A program made the translations under genes and the position numbers. Positions 1-5,105 of a stretch of DNA of 5,297 bases are shown one piece after another. The notes under the pieces are model-generated. The model worked only from the letters and a program-made list of their open reading frames with translations, had not been told where the DNA came from and did not search any database. Source of the stretch: Parvibaculum sp. (lineage in GTDB: Bacteria > Pseudomonadota > Alphaproteobacteria > Parvibaculales > Parvibaculaceae); assembly GCA_014359855.1 (NCBI GenBank), contig JACIYQ010000046.1, positions 1 through 5,297 on the forward strand, read 5' to 3'. How positions within the stretch are numbered: position 1 is the stretch's first letter; every line of letters begins with the position of its first letter.

Positions 1-279
1 TCCATCGATCTCGGCGAAAGTGGCGAAGTTCAGATCGGAGGGAAGCGAATCCGCTTCGGGGTTCTGGCCCACCTTGATCTTGCCAAGCGTCAGATGCGGC
101 GCCGGCAGAATACGAAAGCGGATATCGCCATCGATGCTCACGGGCCGTCCCGCCGCCTCGCTTGCCTGCGCTTCGATCTCCTCACGGAACTGGTTCCAGT
201 CGACGAGACTCGGCCCCACCAGAGCCGCGAAGAGCAGAACGACCAGCAGCCCGGCGATATAGGTCAGTATTGAGTTCAA
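1..279 (-). CDS. AsmA family protein, N-terminal part (cut by window edge)
   Basis: The minus strand reads 93 uninterrupted codons from a TTG start to the left edge, so only the N-terminus is present. Residues about 4-22 (ILTYIAGLLVVLLFAALVG) form one hydrophobic membrane anchor. It is followed by PSLVDWNQFREEIEAQASEA, then GRPVSIDGDIRFRILPAPHL and LTLGKIKVG. This order of anchor, 'VDWN', 'G+PV.I.GD..+R.LP.P.LTL..+.VG' is the signature of the AsmA N-terminal domain. AsmA-like proteins are inner-membrane-anchored periplasmic proteins linked to outer-membrane biogenesis and lipid transport; full-length members are several hundred residues or more. TTG is chosen because a GGAGAG site lies just upstream. 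The frame has no ATG or GTG between that codon and an upstream in-frame TAG. It is transcribed away from the DUF4169 gene, with 134 bp between the starts. The family call is firm; the exact subfamily and role are not. Confidence 0.87.
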   Translation of the reverse strand, partial: MNSILTYIAGLLVVLLFAALVGPSLVDWNQFREEIEAQASEAAGRPVSIDGDIRFRILPAPHLTLGKIKVGQNPEADSLPSDLNFATFAEIDG

Positions 280-283
280 AAAT

Positions 284-289
284 CTCTCC
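284..289 (-). promoter_or_regulatory. Ribosome binding site fixing the TTG start of the AsmA gene
   Basis: On the minus strand GGAGAG ends 4 nt before the TTG at 279-277; the GGAG core has 6-nt spacing. It decides the start, since no ATG or GTG lies further upstream in frame before a stop codon. Confidence 0.7.
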
Positions 290-413
290 AGCGCGGCAAG
301 GCGGGATGCAGGGATGGCACACCTCCACCCCGTTTCCTGCGAACCACCTTTGGCCTAGTCTCGCACCAATAGCGAAGGCGGTAGGCCGCCTGACATCATA
401 TGGCAGGCAAATT

Positions 414-638
414 ATGGATTCGGATCGCGGAAATATAGTTAATTTCGCCTCATTCCGGAAAACGCAGCACGATGCGCAAAAGCGTGCGGAAAAAAAGCGC
501 GAGAGCGACAAGGCCGCCGCCAACAGAGTGAAATTCGGGCGGAGCGGCGCGGACAAGAAGCGCGCGAAGATCGAAGAAGAGCGACGCCGCCGCGAGCTGG
601 AGGGCAAGAATATCCCCGACAGCAGCGAGGGTGAATGA
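414..638 (+). CDS. DUF4169 family small basic protein
   Basis: A 74-residue, highly charged protein. It begins MDSDRGNIVNFASFRKT, continues with a Lys/Arg/Glu/Ala-rich helix (about residues 18-37), the segment AANRVKFGRSGADKKRAKIE (about 35-54) and an RRRRELEGKNI tail. The pattern 'N-V-N-(F/L)-…-A-NR-KFGR-…-K-…-R-ELEGK' matches the small alphaproteobacterial family DUF4169, usually 55-75 residues long and of unknown function. It has no signal peptide or membrane segment and looks like a cytoplasmic, mainly helical, possibly coiled-coil protein. The frame stays open upstream to 162, but that extension has no family likeness and overlaps the divergent AsmA gene, so ATG 414 is preferred. The ribosome site is weak (AGGC about 8 nt upstream). 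A small doubtful ORF overlaps its stop. Confidence 0.82.
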   Translation: MDSDRGNIVNFASFRKTQHDAQKRAEKKRESDKAAANRVKFGRSGADKKRAKIEEERRRRELEGKNIPDSSEGE

Positions 639-856
639 CGCCGAGGATGGGAGCGGAGATTATTTCTCTTGTTATTTCAAGTGCTTATAGAAAGTTTTCC
701 CCCATCCCCGCGAACCCGCCCGTCATCTACAGCGACCAGTCGAAGGAAAAGCTCGTCTACATGGCGGAAGCCACACCGGACGAACGGCCGGAAGAACCGC
801 GTCCCGGCCAGCCCGGTCATGAGCCAGACGCTCGATTGAGGCGGAACCGGGGATAA
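635..856 (+). CDS. Doubtful small hypothetical ORF
   Basis: A 73-codon frame whose ATG shares the ATGA of the DUF4169 stop (635-638), an arrangement typical of translational coupling. I do not recognise the product. The first third comes from AT-rich DNA (about 658-695) that looks intergenic. The second part, from about residue 31 (IYSDQSKEKLVYMAEATPDE onward), is hydrophilic and rich in Pro/Glu/Arg, and many of its codons end in G or C like the neighbouring genes. No domain, signal peptide or membrane segment is evident. It may be a real short protein, the remnant of a degraded gene or a chance frame. The last codons run into the first copy of a 13-bp repeat, which supplies the TAA stop. Confidence 0.25.
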   Translation: MTPRMGAEIISLVISSAYRKFSPIPANPPVIYSDQSKEKLVYMAEATPDERPEEPRPGQPGHEPDARLRRNRG

Positions 857-919
857 ACCGGCCAGACCGTCATCGAAATGTCATTGAACCGTCACACGGC
901 ATCTTGCCGGGGATAAACC
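847..919. repeat. 13-bp direct repeat CCGGGGATAAACC, two copies 60 bp apart
   Basis: CCGGGGATAAACC occurs exactly at 847-859 and again at 907-919. The non-coding stretch 857-1008 otherwise holds only short GGGGAT/ATCCCC elements and a small hairpin. The second copy's CGGGGAT (908-914) is also the exact reverse complement of ATCCCCG at 942-948, so this copy could form a hairpin. Function is unknown. It could be a protein-binding site, the edge of a small dispersed repeat, or chance in GC-rich DNA. Confidence 0.5.
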
Positions 920-962
920 ACGCGTCCTGCGCCTGAAAGAAATCCCCGCGAAATTTTTTAAT

Positions 963-977
963 CCCCGCTTTTCGGGG
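963..977. terminator. Small hairpin, possible weak terminator of the minus-strand remnant
   Basis: CCCCG (963-967) and CGGGG (973-977) form a 5-bp stem around a CTTTT loop. It lies just beyond the 3' end of the minus-strand dehydrogenase remnant. In that direction the hairpin is followed by ATTAAAAAATTT rather than a clean run of T, so intrinsic termination would be weak. In the plus direction TGACTG follows, which does not support termination. Confidence 0.3.
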
Positions 978-1008
978 TGACTGTCACAAAGCGGCGGGGA
1001 CAACCCTC

Positions 1009-1476
1009 TCACCCAGCAAAAATCTTCCCCGGATTCAAAATCCCCTTCGGGCCGAGCGCCTGCTTGATCGCGCGCATGACGCCGACGCCGGCGCCGTGTT
1101 CCATTTCGAGGAACTTGATCTTGCCCTCGCCGATACCGTGCTCGCCGGTGCAGGTACCGCCCAGCGAGAGGGCGCGCGCGACCATGAGATCGTGGAGGCG
1201 CGTTGCTTCCGCCAGGTCGCGAGGGTCCGAAGGGTCCATCAGCAACAGCATGTGGAAATTACCGTCGCCGACATGGCCGACGATGGGTGCCTTGAGAAAG
1301 GAGGTTTCGAGATCGGCGAGCGTGCCGGAGATTGCTTCGGCGAGACGCGAGATCGGCACGCAGACATCCGTCACCATGCCCTTCTTGGCCGGAGCATAGG
1401 CGAGCGCCGCGTAATGGGCATTGTGCCGCGCTTCCCAGAGGCGCGTGCGGTCCTCCGCCTTCGCCGCCACAATCAC
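1009..1476 (-). pseudogene. C-terminal remnant of an FAD-linked D-lactate/glycolate-type dehydrogenase
   Basis: About 155 codons on the minus strand match the end of the GlcD/Dld family of FAD-linked 2-hydroxy-acid dehydrogenases. Recognisable blocks in order are AEDRTRLWEARHNAHYAALA, KKGMVTDVCVPISRLAEAI, APIVGHVGDGNFHMLLLMDP, GGTCTGEHGIGEGK (substrate/FAD-domain signature) and the terminal GILNPGKIF. Intact members are about 450-480 residues and carry an N-terminal PCMH-type FAD-binding domain of some 200 residues. Here homology starts abruptly near 1467-1476, and the LysR gene occupies the DNA where the missing half should be, so a frameshift cannot explain it. The open frame runs on to 1632, but residues before the breakpoint do not resemble the family. 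An ATG at 1506-1504 could start a short product lacking the cofactor domain. The remaining part has no stop and keeps its motifs, so the truncation may be fairly recent. The family is certain; the original substrate is not. Confidence 0.82.
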
Positions 1477-1589
1477 GATACTTCTGTCGCAAAAGGGCAA
1501 GCCCATTACACGAGCAATCCATGACCGCAAGCACGGGGCCTGCCGCTCTGGATTGCCGCGCCCGGCGCAGGCAGGGCGCGTGATCGGGA
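1477..1589. repeat. Candidate dispersed intergenic repeat at the truncation point
   Basis: This 113-bp stretch lies between the dehydrogenase breakpoint and the LysR stop and encodes nothing recognisable. It contains an 8-bp perfect inverted repeat, GCAATCCA (1514-1521) and TGGATTGC (1549-1556), with a weak inner pairing of GCA (1527-1529) and TGC (1541-1543). Spacers built around GGATTGC/GCAATCC arms are reminiscent of multi-copy intergenic repeats in proteobacterial genomes. With one copy in view, repeat status is inference. Confidence 0.35.
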
Positions 1590-2531
1590 TCAAGAGGAAG
1601 TAGGGTGAGGCCTTGCCTCGCCTCCCACCCACGGCGCCTTTCCCGGCCCGAACTTCTCCGCCGTGAAATCCACGAAGGCGCGCACCTTCGCCGCGAGAAG
1701 CCGTGCATGCGGATAGATGACGTGCAGCGTCAGCGGCGGCATCGTCCAGTCCTCGAGCACGCGCACGAGCCTCCCGCTCTTCAGATGTTCGTGGCAGAGC
1801 ACGTCCGGCGAGAAGACGAGCCCCATGCCCTTGAGCATCATCCCGAGCATCGCGTCCGCATTGTTGCAGAGAAAGCGGCCCTTCAACTCCACCTGCTCTT
1901 TCTCGCCCGCCGCATTCGTCATCTCAAGCTGGTTCGGCCGCGCCAGCAGCGTGTAGAGCAGAAAATCGTGATCCGCGAGATCGGCAGGCCGCTTCGGACG
2001 CCCGCGCTTTTCGAAGTAGGAGGGCGCGCCGACGATGTAGCGTTCAACCGGCGCAAGCTGCCGCGCGATCAGGCTCGAATCCGTCAACGCCGAAATGCGC
2101 AACGACACATCGAAACCCTCCTCGATGAGGTTGACGCGGCGGTCGTTCAGAACGAGATCGATAGTGAGTTCGGGATAGCGCGCCGTGAATTCCGGCATCA
2201 CGGGGCCGAGTTGCGCGATCCCGAAGCTCATCGGCGCGTTGATGCGGAGCGTGCCGCGAACCGCCCCTTCGACACAGGTCGCCTCCGCCGCCGCTTCCGT
2301 CGCCTCCGAGACGATCCGTTGCGCCCGCTCGAAGACGACGGCCCCCGCCTCGGTGAGGGCGATGCGCCGCGTCGTCCGGTTGAGAAGGCGGACCCCGAGC
2401 TGCTCCTCCAGCGCCGAGACCTGGCGGCTCACCATGGATTTCGACAGGCCGAGCGCGTCGGCCGCGGCGGTGAAACCACCAAGCTCCGCGACCTTGGCGA
2501 AGACCGCGAAACCATTGAGATCGGTAATCAT
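1590..2531 (-). CDS. LysR-family transcriptional regulator (CrgA-like group)
   Basis: A 313-residue regulator of normal family length. Residues 1-60 form the winged helix-turn-helix (DLNGFAVFAKVAELGGFTAA, then LSKSMVSRQVSALEEQLGVR, LLNRTTRRIALTEAG). A linker helix follows to about residue 90, then the periplasmic-binding-protein-like effector domain to about 300. LNDRRVNLIEEGFDVSLRIS (about 128-147) is typical of the CrgA-like effector-domain group. The last dozen residues (VGGEARPHPTSS) are probably a non-conserved read-out to the stop. ATG 2531 is chosen because the DNA-binding domain begins there and an in-frame TGA lies two codons upstream. The ribosome site is weak (GGGTGA). It is divergent from the wrbA-pirin-hydroquinone reductase cluster, the classical position of a LysR regulator relative to its targets, and operator-like half-sites overlap its own start, which suggests autoregulation. 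The effector is unknown; a quinone or electrophile is inferred from the targets. Confidence 0.93.
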   Translation of the reverse strand: MITDLNGFAVFAKVAELGGFTAAADALGLSKSMVSRQVSALEEQLGVRLLNRTTRRIALTEAGAVVFERAQRIVSEATEAAAEATCVEGAVRGTLRINAPMSFGIAQLGPVMPEFTARYPELTIDLVLNDRRVNLIEEGFDVSLRISALTDSSLIARQLAPVERYIVGAPSYFEKRGRPKRPADLADHDFLLYTLLARPNQLEMTNAAGEKEQVELKGRFLCNNADAMLGMMLKGMGLVFSPDVLCHEHLKSGRLVRVLEDWTMPPLTLHVIYPHARLLAAKVRAFVDFTAEKFGPGKAPWVGGEARPHPTSS

Positions 2532-2559
2532 TGTTCACCCACGAGAAACAATTTGTTCC
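2529..2559. promoter_or_regulatory. Putative LysR operator: TTGTTC / GAACAA half-sites
   Basis: Two exact TTGTTC copies (2531-2536 and 2553-2558) lie 22 bp apart, about two helical turns. Between them ATTGTT (2530-2535) and AACAAT (2547-2552) form a 6-bp inverted repeat, and AACAA-T-TTGTT (2547-2557) is a perfect palindrome. Dyads with this spacing suit a LysR-type tetramer. The left site covers the regulator's start codon, so binding would be expected to repress the regulator itself. The assignment is inferred from position and symmetry. Confidence 0.5.
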
Positions 2560-2570
2560 ATTCGGAGACG

Positions 2571-2593
2571 ATTATCTCTGAAAAAAGATCAAT
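2571..2593. promoter_or_regulatory. Second inverted repeat in the divergent control region
   Basis: ATCT (2574-2577) and AGAT (2586-2589) are separated by 8 bp. The symmetry extends to ATT (2571-2573) and AAT (2591-2593) with one extra C. It lies on the wrbA side of the control region within AT-rich DNA, where an activation site or promoter would be expected. No clear -35/-10 pair could be assigned. Confidence 0.3.
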
Positions 2594-2653
2594 TACATAG
2601 ATCTCATCGCATTCAGACCACGCCATCGGCGGCGCTTCCCAAAGGAGAGAAAG

Positions 2654-3265
2654 ATGAGCGAGAAGACGAAAATCCTGGTCCTCTACCACAGCTCCTACGG
2701 CCATATCGAAACGCTGGCGAAAGCCGTCGCCGAAGGCGCGGCGTCGGCCGGAAATGTGGAGGTCTCGCTCAAGCGTGTGCCCGAAACCATGCCCGAAGAG
2801 GCGATGAAGAACGCCGGCATGAAGGTCGAGCAGGCGGCGCCCGTCGCCACCCCGCAGGAACTCGGCGATTACGACGCCATCATCTTCGGAACACCCACCC
2901 GTTTCGGCAACATGACGGGCCAGATGCGGAGCTTCCTCGATCAGACGGGCGGGTTATGGGCGAAGGGCGCACTCACCGGCAAGGCCGGCTCCGTCTTCAC
3001 CTCGACCGGCACCGGCGCCGGCAACGAGACGACCATCACCTCGTTCCACTCCACGCTTCTTCACCACGGCATGGTGATCGTCGGCCTGCCTTATGCCGCC
3101 GGCACGGAACTCTTCGACATCTCGGAAGTGCGCGGCGGCTCGCCCTATGGCGCCTCGACGCTGGCAGGCGGCGACGGCAGCCGCCAGCCCACGGAAAAGG
3201 AACTCTCCCTCGCGCGCAAGCAGGGCGCGCATGTCGCCTCCATCGCGGCGAAGCTCTCTGCCTAG
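2654..3265 (+). CDS. wrbA: NAD(P)H:quinone oxidoreductase, WrbA type
   Basis: A 203-residue flavodoxin-like cytoplasmic enzyme (E. coli WrbA is 198). It uses FMN to pass two electrons from NAD(P)H to quinones, avoiding semiquinone and superoxide formation. Visible motifs are the FMN phosphate loop after the first strand (ILVLYHSSYGHIETLA, residues 7-22), FGTPTRFGNM (78-87), TSTGTGAGNETTITSFHSTL (116-135), LLHHGMVIVGLPY (135-147) and SPYGASTLAGGDGSRQPTEK (163-182). All are standard for WrbA and the protein appears complete. The start is supported by AAGGAG 6 nt upstream. It is the first gene of a plus-strand cluster, with the pirin gene 29 bp downstream, and is divergent from the LysR regulator. 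Family and activity are very likely; physiological quinone substrates are not known. Confidence 0.96.
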   Translation: MSEKTKILVLYHSSYGHIETLAKAVAEGAASAGNVEVSLKRVPETMPEEAMKNAGMKVEQAAPVATPQELGDYDAIIFGTPTRFGNMTGQMRSFLDQTGGLWAKGALTGKAGSVFTSTGTGAGNETTITSFHSTLLHHGMVIVGLPYAAGTELFDISEVRGGSPYGASTLAGGDGSRQPTEKELSLARKQGAHVASIAAKLSA

Positions 3266-3294
3266 GCAGCGGGCAAGACAAAAGGACAATTCCC

Positions 3295-4005
3295 ATGATC
3301 GAGATTCGCGATTTCGACAGCCTCGGCCATGCCGAGCACGGCTGGCTCACCGCGAAGCATCATTTCTCCTTCGCGGGTTATCACGATCCGGCGCGCATGG
3401 GCTGGGGCGCGCTGCGCGTCTGGAACGACGACCTGATCCAGGCAAAGACGGGCTTCCCGCCCCATCCCCATCGCAACATGGAAATCATCACCTATGTGCG
3501 CGAAGGCGCGATCACGCATCGCGACCACCTGAACAATGAAGGCCGCACGGTTGCGGGCGACGTTCAGGTCATGTCGGCGGGCCGCGGCATCCAGCATGAG
3601 GAATGGAACCTCGAGGACGGCGATGCCCGCATCTTCCAGATATGGATCGAGCCGAACCGCCAGGGCGTGACGCCGCGCTGGGAGACAGCCTCCTTCCCGA
3701 AGGACGGCCGCAAGGGCCGCCTCGTGCCGCTTGCGAGCGGCAAGGCGGATGCGCCTGCCGAGGCGCTCTTCATCGCGCAGGATGCCGAAGTTCTCGGCGC
3801 ATCGCTGGACGCGGGGAACGAAGTGACCCATCTCATCGGTGAAGGCCGCCTCGCCTATCTCGTCCCCGCAAAGGGCCGTGTCGAGGTGAACGGCATCGAG
3901 ATTTCCCAGCGCTCCGGCGCCGCGATCCGCGACGTGGAAAAATTCACGATCCGCGCCCTCGACGATGCCGAGATCGTGCTCGTGGACCTGCCGCCGGAAG
4001 AGTGA
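3295..4005 (+). CDS. Pirin family protein (YhhW-like bicupin)
   Basis: A 236-residue protein of the size of E. coli YhhW (231). The N-terminal cupin carries the pirin signature FPPHPHRNMEIITYVREGAI (residues 54-73). Putative metal ligands fall at His57, His59, His101 and Glu103, the last two within SAGRGIQHEEWN; this is the ligand set seen in pirins. IFQIWIEPNRQGVTPRWE follows, then a second, more diverged cupin domain. Pirins are soluble, bind Fe or a similar metal, and several bacterial members show quercetin 2,3-dioxygenase activity. Others have unrelated partners, so the reaction here cannot be fixed. ATG 3295 is chosen from the conserved MIEIRDFDSLGHAEHGWL start and an AAGGA site 8 nt upstream. 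The frame continues far upstream through wrbA only as a GC-rich shadow. It probably shares a transcript with wrbA and the downstream reductase. Confidence 0.94.
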   Translation: MIEIRDFDSLGHAEHGWLTAKHHFSFAGYHDPARMGWGALRVWNDDLIQAKTGFPPHPHRNMEIITYVREGAITHRDHLNNEGRTVAGDVQVMSAGRGIQHEEWNLEDGDARIFQIWIEPNRQGVTPRWETASFPKDGRKGRLVPLASGKADAPAEALFIAQDAEVLGASLDAGNEVTHLIGEGRLAYLVPAKGRVEVNGIEISQRSGAAIRDVEKFTIRALDDAEIVLVDLPPEE

Positions 4006-4015
4006 AGAAAGAAAC

Positions 4016-4085
4016 GCCGCCCCTTCACCTCCCCCTCGCGGGGAGGTCAAAAAATTCGCAGGATTTTTCGGGTGGGGGGCGCGGC
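4016..4085. repeat. GC-rich palindromic intergenic repeat between pirin and hydroquinone reductase genes
   Basis: ACCTCCCC (4027-4034) and GGGGAGGT (4040-4047) form a perfect 8-bp stem with a 5-nt loop. A second, looser outer pairing brings CACC (4026-4029) or the GCCGCCCC stretch (4016-4023) towards GGTGGGGGGCGCGGC (4071-4085). The form CTTCACCTCCCC…GGGGAGGTC…GGGTGGGGGG resembles the short palindromic repeats scattered between genes in many alphaproteobacterial genomes. As RNA it could stabilise or separate the upstream message, or attenuate the downstream gene. There is no T-run after the stem, so it is not a standard intrinsic terminator. Confidence 0.6.
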
Positions 4086-4094
4086 GACGGACAT

Positions 4095-4098
4095 GGAG
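4095..4098 (+). promoter_or_regulatory. Ribosome binding site fixing the start of the hydroquinone reductase
   Basis: GGAG lies 8 nt before ATG 4107. It supports this start over an in-frame GTG at 4002, which would add 35 residues encoded mostly by the palindromic repeat and unlike any glutathione transferase. Confidence 0.75.
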
Positions 4099-4106
4099 AA
4101 CGGAAA

Positions 4107-5102
4107 ATGGGACTTCTCGCCGACGGTCAATGGACCGACAAATGGTACGACACCAGCTCGACCGGCGGCGCATTCAAGCGGCAGGACGCCACCTTCCGCA
4201 ACTGGATAACGAGCGATGGTTCGCCCGGACCTTCCGGCGAAGGCGGCTTCGAGGCGGAAGCCGGGCGCTACCATCTCTATGTCTCGCTCGCCTGCCCCTG
4301 GGCGCACCGGACGCTCATCTTCCGCAAGCTCAAGGGTCTTGAGGACAAGATTTCCCTCTCCGTGGCCGATCCCCTGATGCTGGAGGAAGGCTGGACCCTG
4401 CGCGATGCAGGCGAGGACGGCGCGACCGTGCCCGATTTCGTCAACCGCAAGACGCGGCTCTACGAGGTCTACCTCCTCGCCGATCCGAACTACACCGGAC
4501 GCGCGACCGTTCCCGTCCTCTGGGACAGGAAGCGCAACACCATCGTCTCGAACGAATCCGCCGAGATCATCCGCATGCTGAACACGTCCTTCGATGGCAT
4601 CGAAGGGGTGAATGCCGATCTCGACCTTTATCCGGAAGAATTGCGCGACGAGATCGACGCCATCAATGCCAGCGTCTACGAGCGGGTGAACAACGGCGTC
4701 TACAAGGCGGGCTTCGCCACCGAGCAGCCGGTCTATCAGCGTGAGGTGATGGCTCTCTTCGAGGAACTCGACCGGCTGGAGGATATCCTCTCACGCCGCC
4801 CTTATCTCGCGGGCACCCGCATCACCGAAGCGGACTGGCGTCTTTTCACGACGCTCATCCGTTTCGACGTCGTCTATCACGGGCACTTCAAGTGCAATCT
4901 GCGCCGCATCGTCGACTACCCGAACCTCTGGAACTATCTGCGGGAGCTCTATCAGGTGCCCGGCGTTTCGGAGACCGTGAATTTCGGCCACATCAAGCGC
5001 CACTACTACGGCAGCCACAAGACCATCAATCCGAACGGTATCGTGCCCGCCGGCCCGCTTCTCGATTTCGAGGGGCCGCACGACCGCGCACGGTTCGGCT
5101 GA
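4107..5102 (+). CDS. yqjG: Glutathionyl-hydroquinone reductase (Xi-class glutathione transferase, YqjG/PcpF type)
   Basis: A 331-residue cytoplasmic enzyme, close to E. coli YqjG (328). It reduces glutathionyl-hydroquinones with glutathione, giving free hydroquinone and GSSG. The thioredoxin-like domain holds the Xi-class motif YHLYVSLACPWAHRTLI (residues 55-71), with Cys63 in CPWA as catalytic nucleophile, followed by ATVPVLWD (133-140) and the glutathione-binding SNESAEIIRML (148-158). The helical domain carries NNGVYKAGFA (Tyr199), FDVVYHGHFK (Tyr257) and HIKRHYYGSHKTINPNGIVP (Tyr300). These tyrosines correspond, at a constant offset of four, to those lining the YqjG hydroquinone site as I recall them. 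All key residues are present and the gene is complete. It is the third gene of the cluster, 101 bp after the pirin stop, the gap being filled mainly by a palindromic repeat. Its stop is only 3 bp from that of a convergent gene. Confidence 0.96.
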   Translation: MGLLADGQWTDKWYDTSSTGGAFKRQDATFRNWITSDGSPGPSGEGGFEAEAGRYHLYVSLACPWAHRTLIFRKLKGLEDKISLSVADPLMLEEGWTLRDAGEDGATVPDFVNRKTRLYEVYLLADPNYTGRATVPVLWDRKRNTIVSNESAEIIRMLNTSFDGIEGVNADLDLYPEELRDEIDAINASVYERVNNGVYKAGFATEQPVYQREVMALFEELDRLEDILSRRPYLAGTRITEADWRLFTTLIRFDVVYHGHFKCNLRRIVDYPNLWNYLRELYQVPGVSETVNFGHIKRHYYGSHKTINPNGIVPAGPLLDFEGPHDRARFG

Positions 5103-5105
5103 GCT

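Noticed and set aside
162..413. N-terminal extension of the DUF4169 gene
   Set aside because: It overlaps the divergent AsmA gene start and has no family likeness; DUF4169 homology begins just after ATG 414.
1096..1524. Plus-strand ORFs across the dehydrogenase remnant
   Set aside because: They are antisense to a sequence with several diagnostic dehydrogenase motifs and show no domain of their own.
1605..2600. 331-codon plus-strand ORF antisense to lysR
   Set aside because: Composition (Arg/His/Leu-rich, no domain) is that of a shadow of a GC-rich gene; lysR on the opposite strand has clear helix-turn-helix and effector domains.
2185..3294. Long plus-strand open extension upstream of the pirin start
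   Set aside because: It runs antisense to lysR and out of frame through wrbA; the translation is Arg-rich low-complexity text. The pirin domain begins at ATG 3295 with its own ribosome site.
3262..4173. 303-codon minus-strand ORF antisense to the pirin gene
   Set aside because: No recognisable motif, and the pirin on the plus strand has all metal ligands and normal length.
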